Part shown: piece after piece, positions 8,431 to 17,776 of the stretch | Position numbering within the stretch: position 1 is the stretch's first letter | How the letters are laid out: the number at the start of each line of letters is the position of its first letter | Assembly: GCA_031430435.1 (NCBI GenBank) | Contig: JANPBM010000121.1 | Coordinates: 62,001 to 126,000, forward strand | Length of the DNA stretch: 64,000 nucleotides | Direction of reading: 5' to 3' | From: JANNVK01 sp031430435 | GTDB lineage: Bacteria > Acidobacteriota > Blastocatellia > Pyrinomonadales > Pyrinomonadaceae | Notes under the pieces: generated by a model | The model's database searches: none | What the model was told of the DNA's origin: nothing | What the model saw: the letters and a program-made list of their open reading frames with translations, nothing else | Position numbers and translations under genes: made by a program

Positions 8431-10089
8431 ATGGCAGTAGATTTCAGATCGCCTTCGCCGGGTGAAATTTTCAAAATAGTAAAACGCAGATTTTGGCACA
8501 TTTTGTTGCCGACGGTCGCGGCGTTGGTCGCCGTCGGCTATGTTGTTTCAAAACTTCCGAGCATTTACGAATCAAGATCGTTGTTGACCGTCAAACCTCC
8601 GACTATCAGCAAAGAAGTTGTGGCATCGCTTTCCGACGACGATTTGGCGCAACGCATCAGCACGATGAACAACGAAGTTCTGAGCCGCAGTCAACTTGAA
8701 CCGATGATTGCCAAATACGAGCTTTATAAATTTGAAAAATCGCAAGGCGTACCGATGGAACTTATCATCGAAAAAATGCGGTCAACCATCAAGGTTGAAA
8801 CCGATAAAACCAGCGAAAAAGTTTCGGCTTTCAGTATCAAATTCCAAGACCGCGATGCCCGCAAAGCACAGCAAGTTACTGCTGAACTTGCCAGCCGATA
8901 TGTTTCTACTCAGATTGATTTAGGTGTCGGAACAGCCGAACAAACGCGTGATTTTCTCGATAAACAAGTTGCCGATTCAAAAGCAAAACTCGATGCGTTG
9001 GAAATCAGACGATTAGAAATTATGACTGCAAACAAAGAAAGTTTGCCCGACACTTCGCAAGGTTTAATTGCTCAATTAACAGGTTTGCATCAGCGCGAAG
9101 AAACAATTTCAAAGGATAAAGAAAGTTTGATGACCGAAAAAGGTCGTTTGAATCAAAGTATCAGCGCCTTAAACAGTCAAAAGGCTTTGATTGAACGGTA
9201 CGGTACAAAATCAACTCAAATGGATGCGGAAAATATGGGCAGAATTGAAGACACGCCCGTATATGCTTCGTTAAGCCAAAAACGCGCCGATTTAAAGGGT
9301 CAATTAGACAATCTTTTGAAGCAATATAAGGAAAAACATCCCGACGTAATTGCCAAGAAAAATGAAATTGCCAGAGTCGAAGAAGAGTTGGTTAAATTGG
9401 ACGAAACCACCAAAAAGCGTGTAAAAGATGCGATTGGACGCGGAGCCGAAAAAACTAATCTCGACAGCCAAAGTATTGCAATCGAAAAAGAACGACTCGA
9501 ATCACAGATTAAATCAACCGAACAACAAATGGTTTCTAGAGACAACGATTTGAGTCAAAATAAACAACAAATCGCCGTTCTTGAATCAAAGATCAATACG
9601 ATTCCGGATGTCAAAGTCGCGCTTGAAGGAGTTACCAATGCGTATCAATCGGCAAAAGTCGAGTACGATGATTTGTTGAAAAAGCAAAGTGATTCAAAAA
9701 TGCAACTTGAAGTCGCAATCAACGCCCAAGGCGAAACAATCAAAGTGCAAGACGCGGCAAATTTACCGACAGGTCCGATTAATGCCTCCAAACGCTATAT
9801 GTTGGTTGCGGTCGGCACCGCAATCGGCTTGGTACTCGGTTTATTTTTAATCGCATTGATTGAAATTCCGCGTTTGTTCAAGATTAAAAGTGTAGAAGAT
9901 GCCAAACATTACACAGGTTTACCGATTTTGGCGACAGTTCCGCCGTTACTTACTTATCAGGAAATGGCGTGGAACAAACGGCTTCATTGGATGAAAGTTT
10001 TTGCGGCAATCGCGGCAACGGTCGGAAGCATTCCGTTGATTGCGATGGCTTTGCAGATGACCAAGATTTTGGAAAAAATAGTTTCATAG
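8431..10089 (+). CDS. Wzz/GumC-type polysaccharide chain-length protein (EpsF-like)
   Basis: 552 residues with a good ribosome binding site (AGGAG, 8418-8422). A Wzz domain begins near residue 10, with the first membrane helix at about 18-38 (HILLPTVAALVAVGYVVS). A long periplasmic coiled coil covers about 170-400. Near residue 448 the sequence NLPTGPINASKRYMLVAVG gives the proline-containing motif and second membrane helix typical of this family, and a third hydrophobic helix lies near the C terminus. Such proteins set EPS chain length and work with tyrosine kinases of the inner membrane. The kinase is encoded separately at 11412. In exosortase loci this gene is usually called EpsF-like. Confidence 0.9.
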   Translation: MAVDFRSPSPGEIFKIVKRRFWHILLPTVAALVAVGYVVSKLPSIYESRSLLTVKPPTISKEVVASLSDDDLAQRISTMNNEVLSRSQLEPMIAKYELYKFEKSQGVPMELIIEKMRSTIKVETDKTSEKVSAFSIKFQDRDARKAQQVTAELASRYVSTQIDLGVGTAEQTRDFLDKQVADSKAKLDALEIRRLEIMTANKESLPDTSQGLIAQLTGLHQREETISKDKESLMTEKGRLNQSISALNSQKALIERYGTKSTQMDAENMGRIEDTPVYASLSQKRADLKGQLDNLLKQYKEKHPDVIAKKNEIARVEEELVKLDETTKKRVKDAIGRGAEKTNLDSQSIAIEKERLESQIKSTEQQMVSRDNDLSQNKQQIAVLESKINTIPDVKVALEGVTNAYQSAKVEYDDLLKKQSDSKMQLEVAINAQGETIKVQDAANLPTGPINASKRYMLVAVGTAIGLVLGLFLIALIEIPRLFKIKSVEDAKHYTGLPILATVPPLLTYQEMAWNKRLHWMKVFAAIAATVGSIPLIAMALQMTKILEKIVS

Positions 10090-10130
10090 TCATTTATATC
10101 AGTTGTCAGAAAACGGTTTGTAACTTGTTT

Positions 10131-10156
10131 CTGCCGGTTGGTTTTATAATCGGCAG
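10131..10156 (+). promoter_or_regulatory. Inverted repeat around a TATAAT box upstream of the ATPase gene
   Basis: CTGCCG at 10131-10136 and CGGCAG at 10151-10156 are perfect inverted arms flanking TATAAT at 10145-10150. No good -35 box lies 16-18 bp upstream. It may be an operator overlapping a promoter, or a hairpin in the 143-bp gap between the chain-length and ATPase genes. Weak evidence. Confidence 0.3.
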
Positions 10157-10232
10157 TTGCGAGTTCAGCGAACGACAAAGAATTAAATGAAAAGCAGAGA
10201 ATTGAAATCTGCATGATAAAGAGGCGAAAGAT

Positions 10233-11303
10233 ATGTATAAAGAATTTTACGGCTTAGAAGATTTACCTTTCACATTAACACCCGATCCGCGTTTCCTTGT
10301 GTTCACACCGAGTTACAACGAAGTTTTGGCAAGTTTGTATTACGGACTGGAAAACGCCAAAGGCTTGATTGTCTTGACGGGCGAAGTCGGCACAGGAAAA
10401 ACAACTGCTCTGCGGTGGATTTTGCGACGGCTTGACTCAAGCGTTTTGGCGGCTTATATTTTTAATCCGCGTCTTTCGCTGGACGAATTTTATTTGCAAG
10501 TAACGCAAATGCTCGGCATCAAAGATTGGAACAATAAATCCGAATTACTTTCGCTGATGGGACAAGTTTTAGCCGAACGTCATCGTCGCGGTCTGCGAAC
10601 GGTTTTAATCATTGACGAAGCGCACGAACTGTCGGATTATGTGTTGGAAGAAATCAGATTGCTGATGAACTTTGAATCAGACAACGCCAAACACTTGCAA
10701 ATTATCTTGACAGGTCAGCCGGAACTTCGTGAAAAACTCAACCAAGCTAATTTACGCCAATTAAAACAGCGTGTCGCGTTGCGTTGCAATATGCACCAAC
10801 TGCCGAATGTCGATGAAACCGAACGTTACATCACCGAACGTCTGTTAATCGCGGGTTCCGATCAACCAAATGTGTTTACGCCCGGAGCGGTTGATTTTAT
10901 TTATCAATGTTCCGAAGGCATTCCGCGTCAAATCAACAACATTTGCGACAATGCGATGCTGGCGGGTTACGCGGCGGGCGAACAAATTATCGGTCGCCAA
11001 ATTATCGAAGACGTTGCCGAAAATTTAGATTTATTGCCTGAGAAAAAGACTTTGTTCAGCAACGATAAAGCGTCCGGAATGGTTTCGTCAGCCAGAATTT
11101 TGACCGCCGAAGGACGCGAAGAATTGAGCAGCGGCGGACGCAGAACCGAACAACCGAAATCCGCCTTTGTCAGCGAATCTTTTCCGACCAAAGATGCAGG
11201 TTATGCAAGCGGAAATTTCAATAACGCCAACCGTCGAAATCTGCTCGACGATTTAGACGATGACGTAAGTTTGGAAATAGAAGAAGTCGGCGGGTTTTAT
11301 TAA
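10233..11303 (+). CDS. ExeA-like AAA ATPase of the exosortase/EPS locus
   Basis: 356 residues. It opens with MYKEFYGLEDLPFTLTPDPR, the start shared by ExeA/GspA-type ATPases. Walker A is GEVGTGKTT (residues 50-58) and Walker B is VLIIDEAHEL around residues 124-133. ILTGQPELREKL is the sensor-1 region. The C-terminal ~80 residues are polar, low-complexity and probably unstructured. Homologues are standard members of PEP-CTERM/exosortase gene sets and are thought to power or regulate assembly of the export machinery. AGGCGAAAG just upstream is a plausible ribosome binding site for ATG 10233. Confidence 0.9.
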   Translation: MYKEFYGLEDLPFTLTPDPRFLVFTPSYNEVLASLYYGLENAKGLIVLTGEVGTGKTTALRWILRRLDSSVLAAYIFNPRLSLDEFYLQVTQMLGIKDWNNKSELLSLMGQVLAERHRRGLRTVLIIDEAHELSDYVLEEIRLLMNFESDNAKHLQIILTGQPELREKLNQANLRQLKQRVALRCNMHQLPNVDETERYITERLLIAGSDQPNVFTPGAVDFIYQCSEGIPRQINNICDNAMLAGYAAGEQIIGRQIIEDVAENLDLLPEKKTLFSNDKASGMVSSARILTAEGREELSSGGRRTEQPKSAFVSESFPTKDAGYASGNFNNANRRNLLDDLDDDVSLEIEEVGGFY

Positions 11304-11310
11304 ATTAAAA

Positions 11311-11394
11311 ATTAAAAATTAAGAATCGTTTTTTGTTTGAGTACACAATAAAAATCAAATATATTTTTAGTTCGCAATTCGTAATTTTTAATTG
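11311..11394. repeat. AT-rich imperfect inverted repeat between ATPase and kinase genes
   Basis: AATTAAAAATTAAGAAT (11311-11327) and ATTCGTAATTTTTAATT (11378-11394) are 17-base inverted arms with one mismatch, separated by about 50 bp. They fill most of the 108-bp gap. The transcript could form a long AU-rich hairpin. The shape also fits a small mobile-type repeat, which would need a genome search to decide. Confidence 0.45.
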
Positions 11395-11411
11395 ATATAC
11401 GGAGTAATAAG

Positions 11412-12419
11412 ATGAGTATTCTTAAAGCATTACAGAAAAAACAGATTGAAGTCGGTTACGAAACACCTGTTACCGGCGGGAAAGTCGTGGCGTTTGACCG
11501 TGCCGGCAGAGGCAATAACACGCCGCCCGAATTATTTCAAAACCAAGATTTCAAAATCGGTAAATCCGATGTACCCGATTCAGCGTTCAATGAGCAGACC
11601 GCGACTTCAATTGGGACGGCACTCCCTAATTTGACAACGGAAATCTCTGCCAGGGCAACTTTGAACGCTGCCGGCTTGGCACGTCCTGCCGAAAAACGTC
11701 TTCCCGAGTTTGTAACTTGGGACGTTGAAGCAGAGCGTGTCGAGCCTCGACTTGTGGCGATTACGCAACCGCATTCCAATTATTGCGAAGAATACAGAAG
11801 TCTTCGAACTCATATTCTACATAAAAGTCAGCGGCAAAAACTGCAATCGATTGTCGTTGCCAGCGTCGGACCGAGCGAAGGCAAAAGCGTAACATCGCTG
11901 AATTTGTCGTGGTTATTGGCTCAAACCGACGGCGTTAAAGCTCTGATCATCGACAGCGATTTGCGGATGCCGAGTCTTTCGGACTACTTGGGAATCGAAA
12001 CCGATAAAGGTTTATCCGAAATTTTAGCGGGAAGAGCAAGTTTGACCGATTCGATTATCCGACTTCAACCTTCGGGACTTCATCTTTTGCCCGGCGGAGA
12101 AGCCCGCAGCGATGTTGCCGAATTGATTTCGGGTCCGAAGTTCAAAGAAATTTTGCGCGAAGCCCGCGAGATGTTTGATTTTGTGATTATCGATGCTCCG
12201 CCGCTCGGAATTTTTACGGACGCAACGGTTTTGATAAATCACGCCGACGGCGCTTTAATGGTCATTCGCTCCGGCAGAACAAGTTACGCCACCGTTGACC
12301 GGATTTTGGACAAACTTCCACGCGAAAGAATGTTGGGCGTGGTGCTGAATGAAAGTGAAGAAACTTTGGACGAATCCAATTACAATTACGGTTACTATAA
12401 TAAAAAACTGAAAGATTAA
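11412..12419 (+). CDS. CpsD/CapB-family tyrosine autokinase
   Basis: 335 residues. The C-terminal ~220 are a bacterial tyrosine kinase domain: Walker A GPSEGKSVTS with Lys158, Walker A' ALIIDSDLRMPSL, and Walker B FDFVIIDAPPLG. The protein ends in a tyrosine cluster, NYNYGYYNKKLKD, the usual autophosphorylation tail. The N-terminal ~110 residues are unstructured and may tether it. It lacks its own Wzz part, so the protein at 8431 is its likely membrane partner. Cycles of phosphorylation are known to control EPS polymer length and export. Ribosome binding site GGAG at 11400-11403. Same orientation as its neighbours. Confidence 0.92.
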   Translation: MSILKALQKKQIEVGYETPVTGGKVVAFDRAGRGNNTPPELFQNQDFKIGKSDVPDSAFNEQTATSIGTALPNLTTEISARATLNAAGLARPAEKRLPEFVTWDVEAERVEPRLVAITQPHSNYCEEYRSLRTHILHKSQRQKLQSIVVASVGPSEGKSVTSLNLSWLLAQTDGVKALIIDSDLRMPSLSDYLGIETDKGLSEILAGRASLTDSIIRLQPSGLHLLPGGEARSDVAELISGPKFKEILREAREMFDFVIIDAPPLGIFTDATVLINHADGALMVIRSGRTSYATVDRILDKLPRERMLGVVLNESEETLDESNYNYGYYNKKLKD

Positions 12420-12479
12420 TGTTATTCGGGAAAGACATTAACGCTCAAAAAAATCCGGAGAATATCTATTTAACACCAA

Positions 12480-13868
12480 ATGGCTGTAACTAAATTCAGT
12501 CCGCGAACAATCGGTTTAATTCTTGCTGATGCTGCAATAATCTACGGCGGGATTGTGCTGGCTTTGTTTTTTCGCCTCAGTTTAATCGGCGCCGAATATC
12601 AACTCAACGAAAATAACGGTTATCTGAAAGTCAGTTTGGCAACACTTGTTTGCCTGCTGACTCTTTATCTTTATGACCTTTACGATTTTACCGTGATGGG
12701 AAATCGGCGAGAGTTATTGCTTCGGTTAGTCCAAGCGTTAGGCATCGCGTGGGCTTTGTTGGCTTTTGTTTACTATATGATTCCGCAGTTGCTGATCGGG
12801 CGCGGAACTTCGATTTACTCGGTCGGATTGGTGCTTATCGCCCTTCTTTTTTGGAAATTGCTGATTCATTATCTCACCGGACATCCCGACATCGGCGAGA
12901 AAATTTTGATTGTCGGTTCGGGACAAGTCGCCATCGATACTGCCGAAGGCGTTTTGAAACGACGCGACGCAGGTTACCGAATAGTCGGTTTTGCCACCGC
13001 AAATCCTGATGAAGTACTCGAAAAACTTCCCGATGTAAAAATTTTAGGGACAACCGAAGACCTTGAAAACATCGTCAAAACAAATGATATTGACAGAATC
13101 GTAATCGCCATCAGAGACCGCCGCGGAAAGTTTCCGGTTGAAACATTATTGGAAATGAGTTTGGCGGGAAACGTCGGCATCGAAGAATGCACGTCGTTTT
13201 ACGAGCGTGTGACGGGACAAGTTCATCTGGATATGCTCAGACCTTCGTGGCTGATTTTTGCCGGACGCGGACGCGACAATCGCGTAAAATCCGTCTTTCG
13301 TGAAACTATTCATCGTCTTTTAGGTTTAATCGGTTTGGTGCTTTCGTTGCCGATCGGAATAATTACGGCGATTTTGATTAAATCGGAATCACGCGGACCG
13401 ATATTTTATAAACAAGAACGAGTCGGGAAAAACGGTAAACCTTTTGACGTAATCAAATTTCGCTCGATGCGAACCGATGCCGAAAAAGACGGTCCGGTTT
13501 GGGCAACGACCGATGACAACCGCACGACGCGAGTCGGAAAAATTATCCGCAAGATTCGGGTGGACGAAGTTCCACAATTTTGGAACATCATCAAAGGCGA
13601 AATGATGTTTGTCGGACCGCGACCCGAACGCCCGAATTTTGTCGCGCTTTTGGCGGATGAAATCGATTTTTACGAACACCGTCATTTAACTGCTCCGGGT
13701 TTAACGGGTTGGGCGCAAATAAAATATCCGTACGGAGCATCGGTTGAAGACGCGCGGCAAAAATTGCAGTATGATTTGTATTACATCAAAAATCAGACAT
13801 TGGCGTTGGATTTTGTCATTGTGTTGGAAACCGTGAAAACCGTTTTGTTCGGAAAAGGCGCTCGGTGA
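12480..13868 (+). CDS. Undecaprenyl-phosphate sugar phosphotransferase (EpsB/WcaJ type)
   Basis: 462 residues. The N-terminal half has four to five membrane helices, followed by a nucleotide-fold segment beginning EKILIVGSGQVA (~142). The C-terminal ~195 residues are the bacterial sugar transferase domain: GPIFYKQERVGKNGKPF, IKFRSMRTDAE, and VGPRPERPNFV. The enzyme moves a sugar-1-phosphate from a nucleotide sugar to undecaprenyl phosphate, the first committed step of EPS repeat-unit synthesis at the inner membrane. The sugar is unknown. ATG 12480 lacks a close Shine-Dalgarno sequence. It lies 60 bp after the kinase gene. Confidence 0.93.
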   Translation: MAVTKFSPRTIGLILADAAIIYGGIVLALFFRLSLIGAEYQLNENNGYLKVSLATLVCLLTLYLYDLYDFTVMGNRRELLLRLVQALGIAWALLAFVYYMIPQLLIGRGTSIYSVGLVLIALLFWKLLIHYLTGHPDIGEKILIVGSGQVAIDTAEGVLKRRDAGYRIVGFATANPDEVLEKLPDVKILGTTEDLENIVKTNDIDRIVIAIRDRRGKFPVETLLEMSLAGNVGIEECTSFYERVTGQVHLDMLRPSWLIFAGRGRDNRVKSVFRETIHRLLGLIGLVLSLPIGIITAILIKSESRGPIFYKQERVGKNGKPFDVIKFRSMRTDAEKDGPVWATTDDNRTTRVGKIIRKIRVDEVPQFWNIIKGEMMFVGPRPERPNFVALLADEIDFYEHRHLTAPGLTGWAQIKYPYGASVEDARQKLQYDLYYIKNQTLALDFVIVLETVKTVLFGKGAR

Positions 13869-13951
13869 GATTTTTTTGGATAAAGTTGTTTAATAAGCAT
13901 TTTTAGTGGTTGGCAGTATTTGAAACTGTCGGGTTATTTTGGAGAAACGAG

Positions 13952-14821
13952 ATGAAAACAGTTAATTTAGTTCGAAACGCAGGTATAATTTCGGTTGTTT
14001 GTTTGGCGTTGACGCTCGGCGTTTTTGCCCAACCAAAAATTGATGAAGGCAAGGTTATGATTATCAAAAAATCCGATAAACAGCCTGAACCGACTCCGCC
14101 GGAAGAAGTAAAAGAGACTCCGATTGAACCGAAAACGGCTGAAACTCAAGTTGTTTCCGCGCCGAACGACGAACCGCCGAAATTAAAAGACGAAGTTGCC
14201 CAAACCGAAGAAGAAAAAGAAATTCTGCCGGTTTATCAAAATTACTTGACAGATTATCGGCTTGGACCGAAAGACGTTATTTCAATCGAAGTTTTCGGTC
14301 AATGTCCGGCTTACTGCATCGAAGGAAAAGCTGTTCCGCCAAACGCGAAAATTTCGTATCCGTTAATCGGCAGCGTTTTTGTCGCCGGAAAAACGACCGA
14401 ACAAATTGAAGCCGAAATAGCGAAACGATTAGACGAGTATATTATTTCGCCGAGTGTTTCCGTAACGCTTGAGCAAGCAAACTCGGCGCGTTACAGCGTT
14501 CTCGGCAAAGTTGCCGCTCCGGGCGTGCGGGTGATGGACAGAAAAGTGAGCGTTTACGAAGCAATTATTGAATCCGGCGGCGTATTAAAAGAAGGCGACG
14601 AAAAGCGGGTAACAATTTTCAGCTACACCGCGCAAGGAATGTTGGAACAAAAAACCTTTAATTTAGCCGATTTCAAACTAGGAAAAACGGCGCCTGTTTT
14701 TCTGCAACCCGGCGACCAAGTTTTTGTGCCTGATGCAAAATTCAAATTTAATTTAGCGTCAATCGGCAAAATTTTAGAGAAAGCAAGTATTTTCAGATTA
14801 CTTTTAGGCAGCCCGTTTTAA
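13952..14821 (+). CDS. Polysaccharide export protein, Wza/SLBB family
   Basis: 289 residues from ATG 13952, which has GGAG seven bases upstream; an upstream TTG at 13910 is less likely. A signal peptide (ends LTLGVFAQ) is followed by a Pro/Glu-rich linker of about 60 residues. The poly-export domain begins YRLGPKDVISIEVFG, then SLBB-type strands: KISYPLIGSVFVAGKTTEQI and YSVLGKVAAPGVRV. These proteins form the outer-membrane or periplasmic channel for EPS. No lipobox is seen, unlike Wza itself. The acidic linker is unusually long. Confidence 0.9.
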   Translation: MKTVNLVRNAGIISVVCLALTLGVFAQPKIDEGKVMIIKKSDKQPEPTPPEEVKETPIEPKTAETQVVSAPNDEPPKLKDEVAQTEEEKEILPVYQNYLTDYRLGPKDVISIEVFGQCPAYCIEGKAVPPNAKISYPLIGSVFVAGKTTEQIEAEIAKRLDEYIISPSVSVTLEQANSARYSVLGKVAAPGVRVMDRKVSVYEAIIESGGVLKEGDEKRVTIFSYTAQGMLEQKTFNLADFKLGKTAPVFLQPGDQVFVPDAKFKFNLASIGKILEKASIFRLLLGSPF

Positions 14822-14917
14822 GCCGCAAAGGCAAAAGATAAAGGTCAATATTTAACCGACATTGAGCAGTAGGCGGATTTCTCTGCTTGCTGCTTTCTGT
14901 TTCCGCAAACTGATATT

Positions 14918-15925
14918 ATGAATAGATTCAAACAATTTTTCGTTGTTATTTTCTTGCTGTTGTGCTTTCAAAATGTCTGTGCCGATTGGACGAAAAAGAA
15001 GCTCACAATTCTCTCGTGGCTTCACTCCGTCCAATTTATCAGCGAGCAAAAAGGTTGGATTGTCGGCAGTAACGGCACGTTTTTATACACGACCGATGCG
15101 GGAAAAACTTGGTTACAGAAAAAAAGTTTTACCAAAGATACAATTTTAGACGTTCATTTTGCCGATGCGAAAAACGGGTGGTTGCTGTGCGAACGCGATG
15201 TTTATAATCTTGGCGGAAAATCGCCTTCGTATTTGCTGAAAACGTTGAACGGCGGCGAAACATGGGACAAAATCGAATTTAGCGAAGGCACCGGAAAAGA
15301 GCGTTTGTCGCGGTTTTTCTTTGATAAATACGATAAAGGTTGGGCAATCGGCGAAGCAGGTTCGATTTTCAAAATGCAAGCCGACAACGAAACTTGGAAA
15401 AAAATTGCTACGCCAAGTCGATTTGTAATGCTCGACGGATTTTTTCATGATGCGGAAAACGGCTTTGTCGTCGGTGCCGGCGGAACAATTTTGTTCACGG
15501 ACGACGGCGGCGAAAGTTGGAATCAAACAAATTTGCCGAATGGCGCCAAAAATCGGTTGAACGCGATATTTTTCTTCGATCAAAAACAAGGCTGGGCAAC
15601 AGGTTCCGACGGCAAAATTTTTACCACCGCAAACGGCGGAAAATTGTGGCGCGAGCAAAAATCGAATGTTGTCGGTAATTTAACCGATATTTGGTTTCTT
15701 ACTGCGTCCGAGGGTTTTGCCGTCGGCGAAGGCGGCACGGTTTTGCAAACTCAATCGGGTGGAAAAACTTGGCGACCTGTCAAAATCAACACGCCGCACA
15801 AACTTGAAAGATTAACATTTATCGGCAAAACAGGTTGGGCAGTCGGTTTCGGCGGAACCGTTTTTCGCTACGAATCAATCGCCGTAAATCCAAATCCGGC
15901 TAAACAACCGCAAAAACGACCTTAA
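14918..15925 (+). CDS. Secreted YCF48-like beta-propeller protein
   Basis: 335 residues with a signal peptide (MNRFKQFFVVIFLLLCFQNV). The rest is built of about six repeats of the YCF48/BNR type, each with a Gly-rich turn, an aromatic GW pair and TxDGGxxW: for example GWIVGSNGTFLYTTDAGKTW and GFVVGAGGTILFTDDGGESW. These fold into seven- or six-bladed propellers. YCF48-like proteins are known as assembly factors in photosynthetic organisms, but such repeats are widespread in secreted bacterial proteins and the role here is unknown. It follows the export gene by 96 bp and may be co-transcribed with the EPS genes. Confidence 0.8.
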   Translation: MNRFKQFFVVIFLLLCFQNVCADWTKKKLTILSWLHSVQFISEQKGWIVGSNGTFLYTTDAGKTWLQKKSFTKDTILDVHFADAKNGWLLCERDVYNLGGKSPSYLLKTLNGGETWDKIEFSEGTGKERLSRFFFDKYDKGWAIGEAGSIFKMQADNETWKKIATPSRFVMLDGFFHDAENGFVVGAGGTILFTDDGGESWNQTNLPNGAKNRLNAIFFFDQKQGWATGSDGKIFTTANGGKLWREQKSNVVGNLTDIWFLTASEGFAVGEGGTVLQTQSGGKTWRPVKINTPHKLERLTFIGKTGWAVGFGGTVFRYESIAVNPNPAKQPQKRP

Positions 15926-16096
15926 AAGTTTGTTACACGCTTGTTCTCAAGTTACATTTTTACAAAATTCCGGTAAAATTCTCTTTCCAACAATAAAAAA
16001 TCTTGTAAAGTCATTTTGCGAGGTAAAAAATACACATTCGGTTCGCTTTTATCGCCCTCTGAAGCGATTTTGTCTGAAAGAGGAGAAAGAAATTTT

Positions 16097-17710
16097 ATGA
16101 AAAACATTTTTAGGTTCGTATTTACAACTATTCTGACTGTCTGCATCGGTCAATTTTTAGTCGGCACGGTTTCAGCGGCTTCAACTACGCTGGTTATCAG
16201 CCAAGTCAACGGCGGCGGCGGCGGTGCGGCGGGAACATATCTTTTTGATTATACGGAAATCAAAAACATTTCAAGCACACCGCAATCACTAAACGGTCTT
16301 TCGCTTTACTACGGTTCAGCGGTCGGGCAATTCGCAAGTGCCGCAGGCAATGCGTTTGCTCTGCCGAATGTAACCTTAAATCCGGGTCAATATTTTATGG
16401 TTCAGACAGGTCCGACAGGCAGTGTCGGGGCGGCGTTTCCCGTAACGCCGGACGCAGTTACAGGCAATTTAACGATGTCGGCAGCAAGCGGAAAAGTTGC
16501 TTTGGCAACTGCGGCGTTACCGATTAATACTTGCGGAGCAACCGCCACACCGTGCAGCCCTGCACAACTTGCTCTGCTGGTTGATTGGGTTGCTTACGGC
16601 GCCGCCGGAAACGGAACTGCCGGAAACGGCGAAGGAGGAACATCGATCAATAACGGCGCGGCGATGACGGCAACCCAAGGCGGTGTTCGCAAAACTGCGG
16701 GTTGTACCGATACGGATGTCAACAGCGTCGATTTTGATGTCATAACCGCGCCTGTTCCGCGTAATATGGCGACAACTGCCGCACCTTGTTCGCCGGTCGC
16801 CCCGACCAATAAAGCGCCGATCGATTTTAACGGCGACGGCAAAACAGATTACGCGGTTACCAGAGATACTGCGGGACAACGCCGTTGGTTTTATAATCTG
16901 AACGGAATTGGCGGAACACTTGCTTTTGATTGGGGTTTACCGACGGATGTTAATACGCCGGCTGATTTCGACGGCGACGGCAAAACCGACATTGCGATTT
17001 GGCGCGGAAGTATGACCGCGACCCAATCGGCGTTTTATATTTTGCAAAGTATGACGAATACTGTCCGCATCGATCGTTTCGGCGAACAAAGTCGTTTCGA
17101 TGTTCCGACTGTAGTCGGCGATTACGACGGCGACGGTAAAGCGGATGTCGCAGTTTTTGCGACCGGAACTTTAGCGACCAGCCAAAGTTTCTTCTACTTT
17201 CGCGGCAGTTTGAATAATCCGGCGAGAAACATTACCTACGTTCCGTGGGGTCCGGGTCAAACGATTGCGTATCCGGGAGATTTCGACGGCGACGGTAAAT
17301 TCGATTTCTGTGTCCGTAATTTACCTGTTATGGTAACGACGCCGGCAACATTTTCGTTGTTGAAATCAGCCGGCGGAACAGAGGTTTTCCCGTGGGGATT
17401 ATCGGGCGATTCACTAATCCCAGGAGATTACGACGGCGATGCCAAAACAGATTTTGCGGTTACGCGAAATGTCGGCGGACAAAAAACTTGGTTCATTTTG
17501 CCGCGCACGGGAAGCCCGACAACATTTTTAGGTTGGGGGCTTAACACGGACAGCGAAGCAGTCGGCGATTACGACGGCGACGGCAAAGTTGACATTGCTG
17601 TTTGGCGTGCCGGAACATTCTTCATCAGACAATCAACCAACGGCGCGTTCTCGGCTTTCGGTTTGGGGGCAGCCGGCGACACGGCGGTGGCGGACTTTAA
17701 CGAACAATAA
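16097..17710 (+). CDS. Secreted LTD and FG-GAP/VCBS repeat protein
   Basis: 537 residues from ATG 16097, which has AGGAG (16081-16085) upstream; the frame is open further upstream but without such a site. The signal peptide ends near GTVSAAS. Residues ~30-200 look like a lamin-tail (LTD) domain: VISQVNGGGGGAAG, YTEIKNISS, LNPGQYFMVQTG. Residues ~240-537 hold FG-GAP/VCBS repeats with calcium-binding motifs such as DFNGDGKTDYAV and DYDGDGKVDIAVWR. The protein is exported and perhaps surface-associated. No PEP-CTERM tail is present, so exosortase processing is not indicated. A bidirectional terminator follows. Confidence 0.85.
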   Translation: MKNIFRFVFTTILTVCIGQFLVGTVSAASTTLVISQVNGGGGGAAGTYLFDYTEIKNISSTPQSLNGLSLYYGSAVGQFASAAGNAFALPNVTLNPGQYFMVQTGPTGSVGAAFPVTPDAVTGNLTMSAASGKVALATAALPINTCGATATPCSPAQLALLVDWVAYGAAGNGTAGNGEGGTSINNGAAMTATQGGVRKTAGCTDTDVNSVDFDVITAPVPRNMATTAAPCSPVAPTNKAPIDFNGDGKTDYAVTRDTAGQRRWFYNLNGIGGTLAFDWGLPTDVNTPADFDGDGKTDIAIWRGSMTATQSAFYILQSMTNTVRIDRFGEQSRFDVPTVVGDYDGDGKADVAVFATGTLATSQSFFYFRGSLNNPARNITYVPWGPGQTIAYPGDFDGDGKFDFCVRNLPVMVTTPATFSLLKSAGGTEVFPWGLSGDSLIPGDYDGDAKTDFAVTRNVGGQKTWFILPRTGSPTTFLGWGLNTDSEAVGDYDGDGKVDIAVWRAGTFFIRQSTNGAFSAFGLGAAGDTAVADFNEQ

Positions 17711-17733
17711 TTGTCGGTTTAATCAAAATAAAA

Positions 17734-17759
17734 AAGGCACGGTTAATTTCCGTGCCTTT
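17734..17759. terminator. Bidirectional intrinsic terminator
   Basis: AAGGCACGG and CCGTGCCTT pair perfectly around a short AT-rich loop. Runs of A lie before and runs of T after the stem, so it should stop transcripts from both sides: the FG-GAP gene on the + strand and the 55-residue ORF on the - strand. Confidence 0.85.
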
Positions 17760-17776
17760 TTTATTTTTGATTGTCG

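Noticed and set aside
7980..8501. 173-residue ORF on the - strand across the end of the TPR gene and the 59-residue ORF
   Set aside because: It lies opposite two or three genes with good starts and ordered spacing, has low-complexity basic composition and no recognisable domain.
15146..15658. 170-residue ORF on the - strand inside the YCF48-like gene
   Set aside because: Mirror of a repetitive gene; Cys/Phe/Arg-rich as expected from the opposite strand of Gly/Trp repeats.
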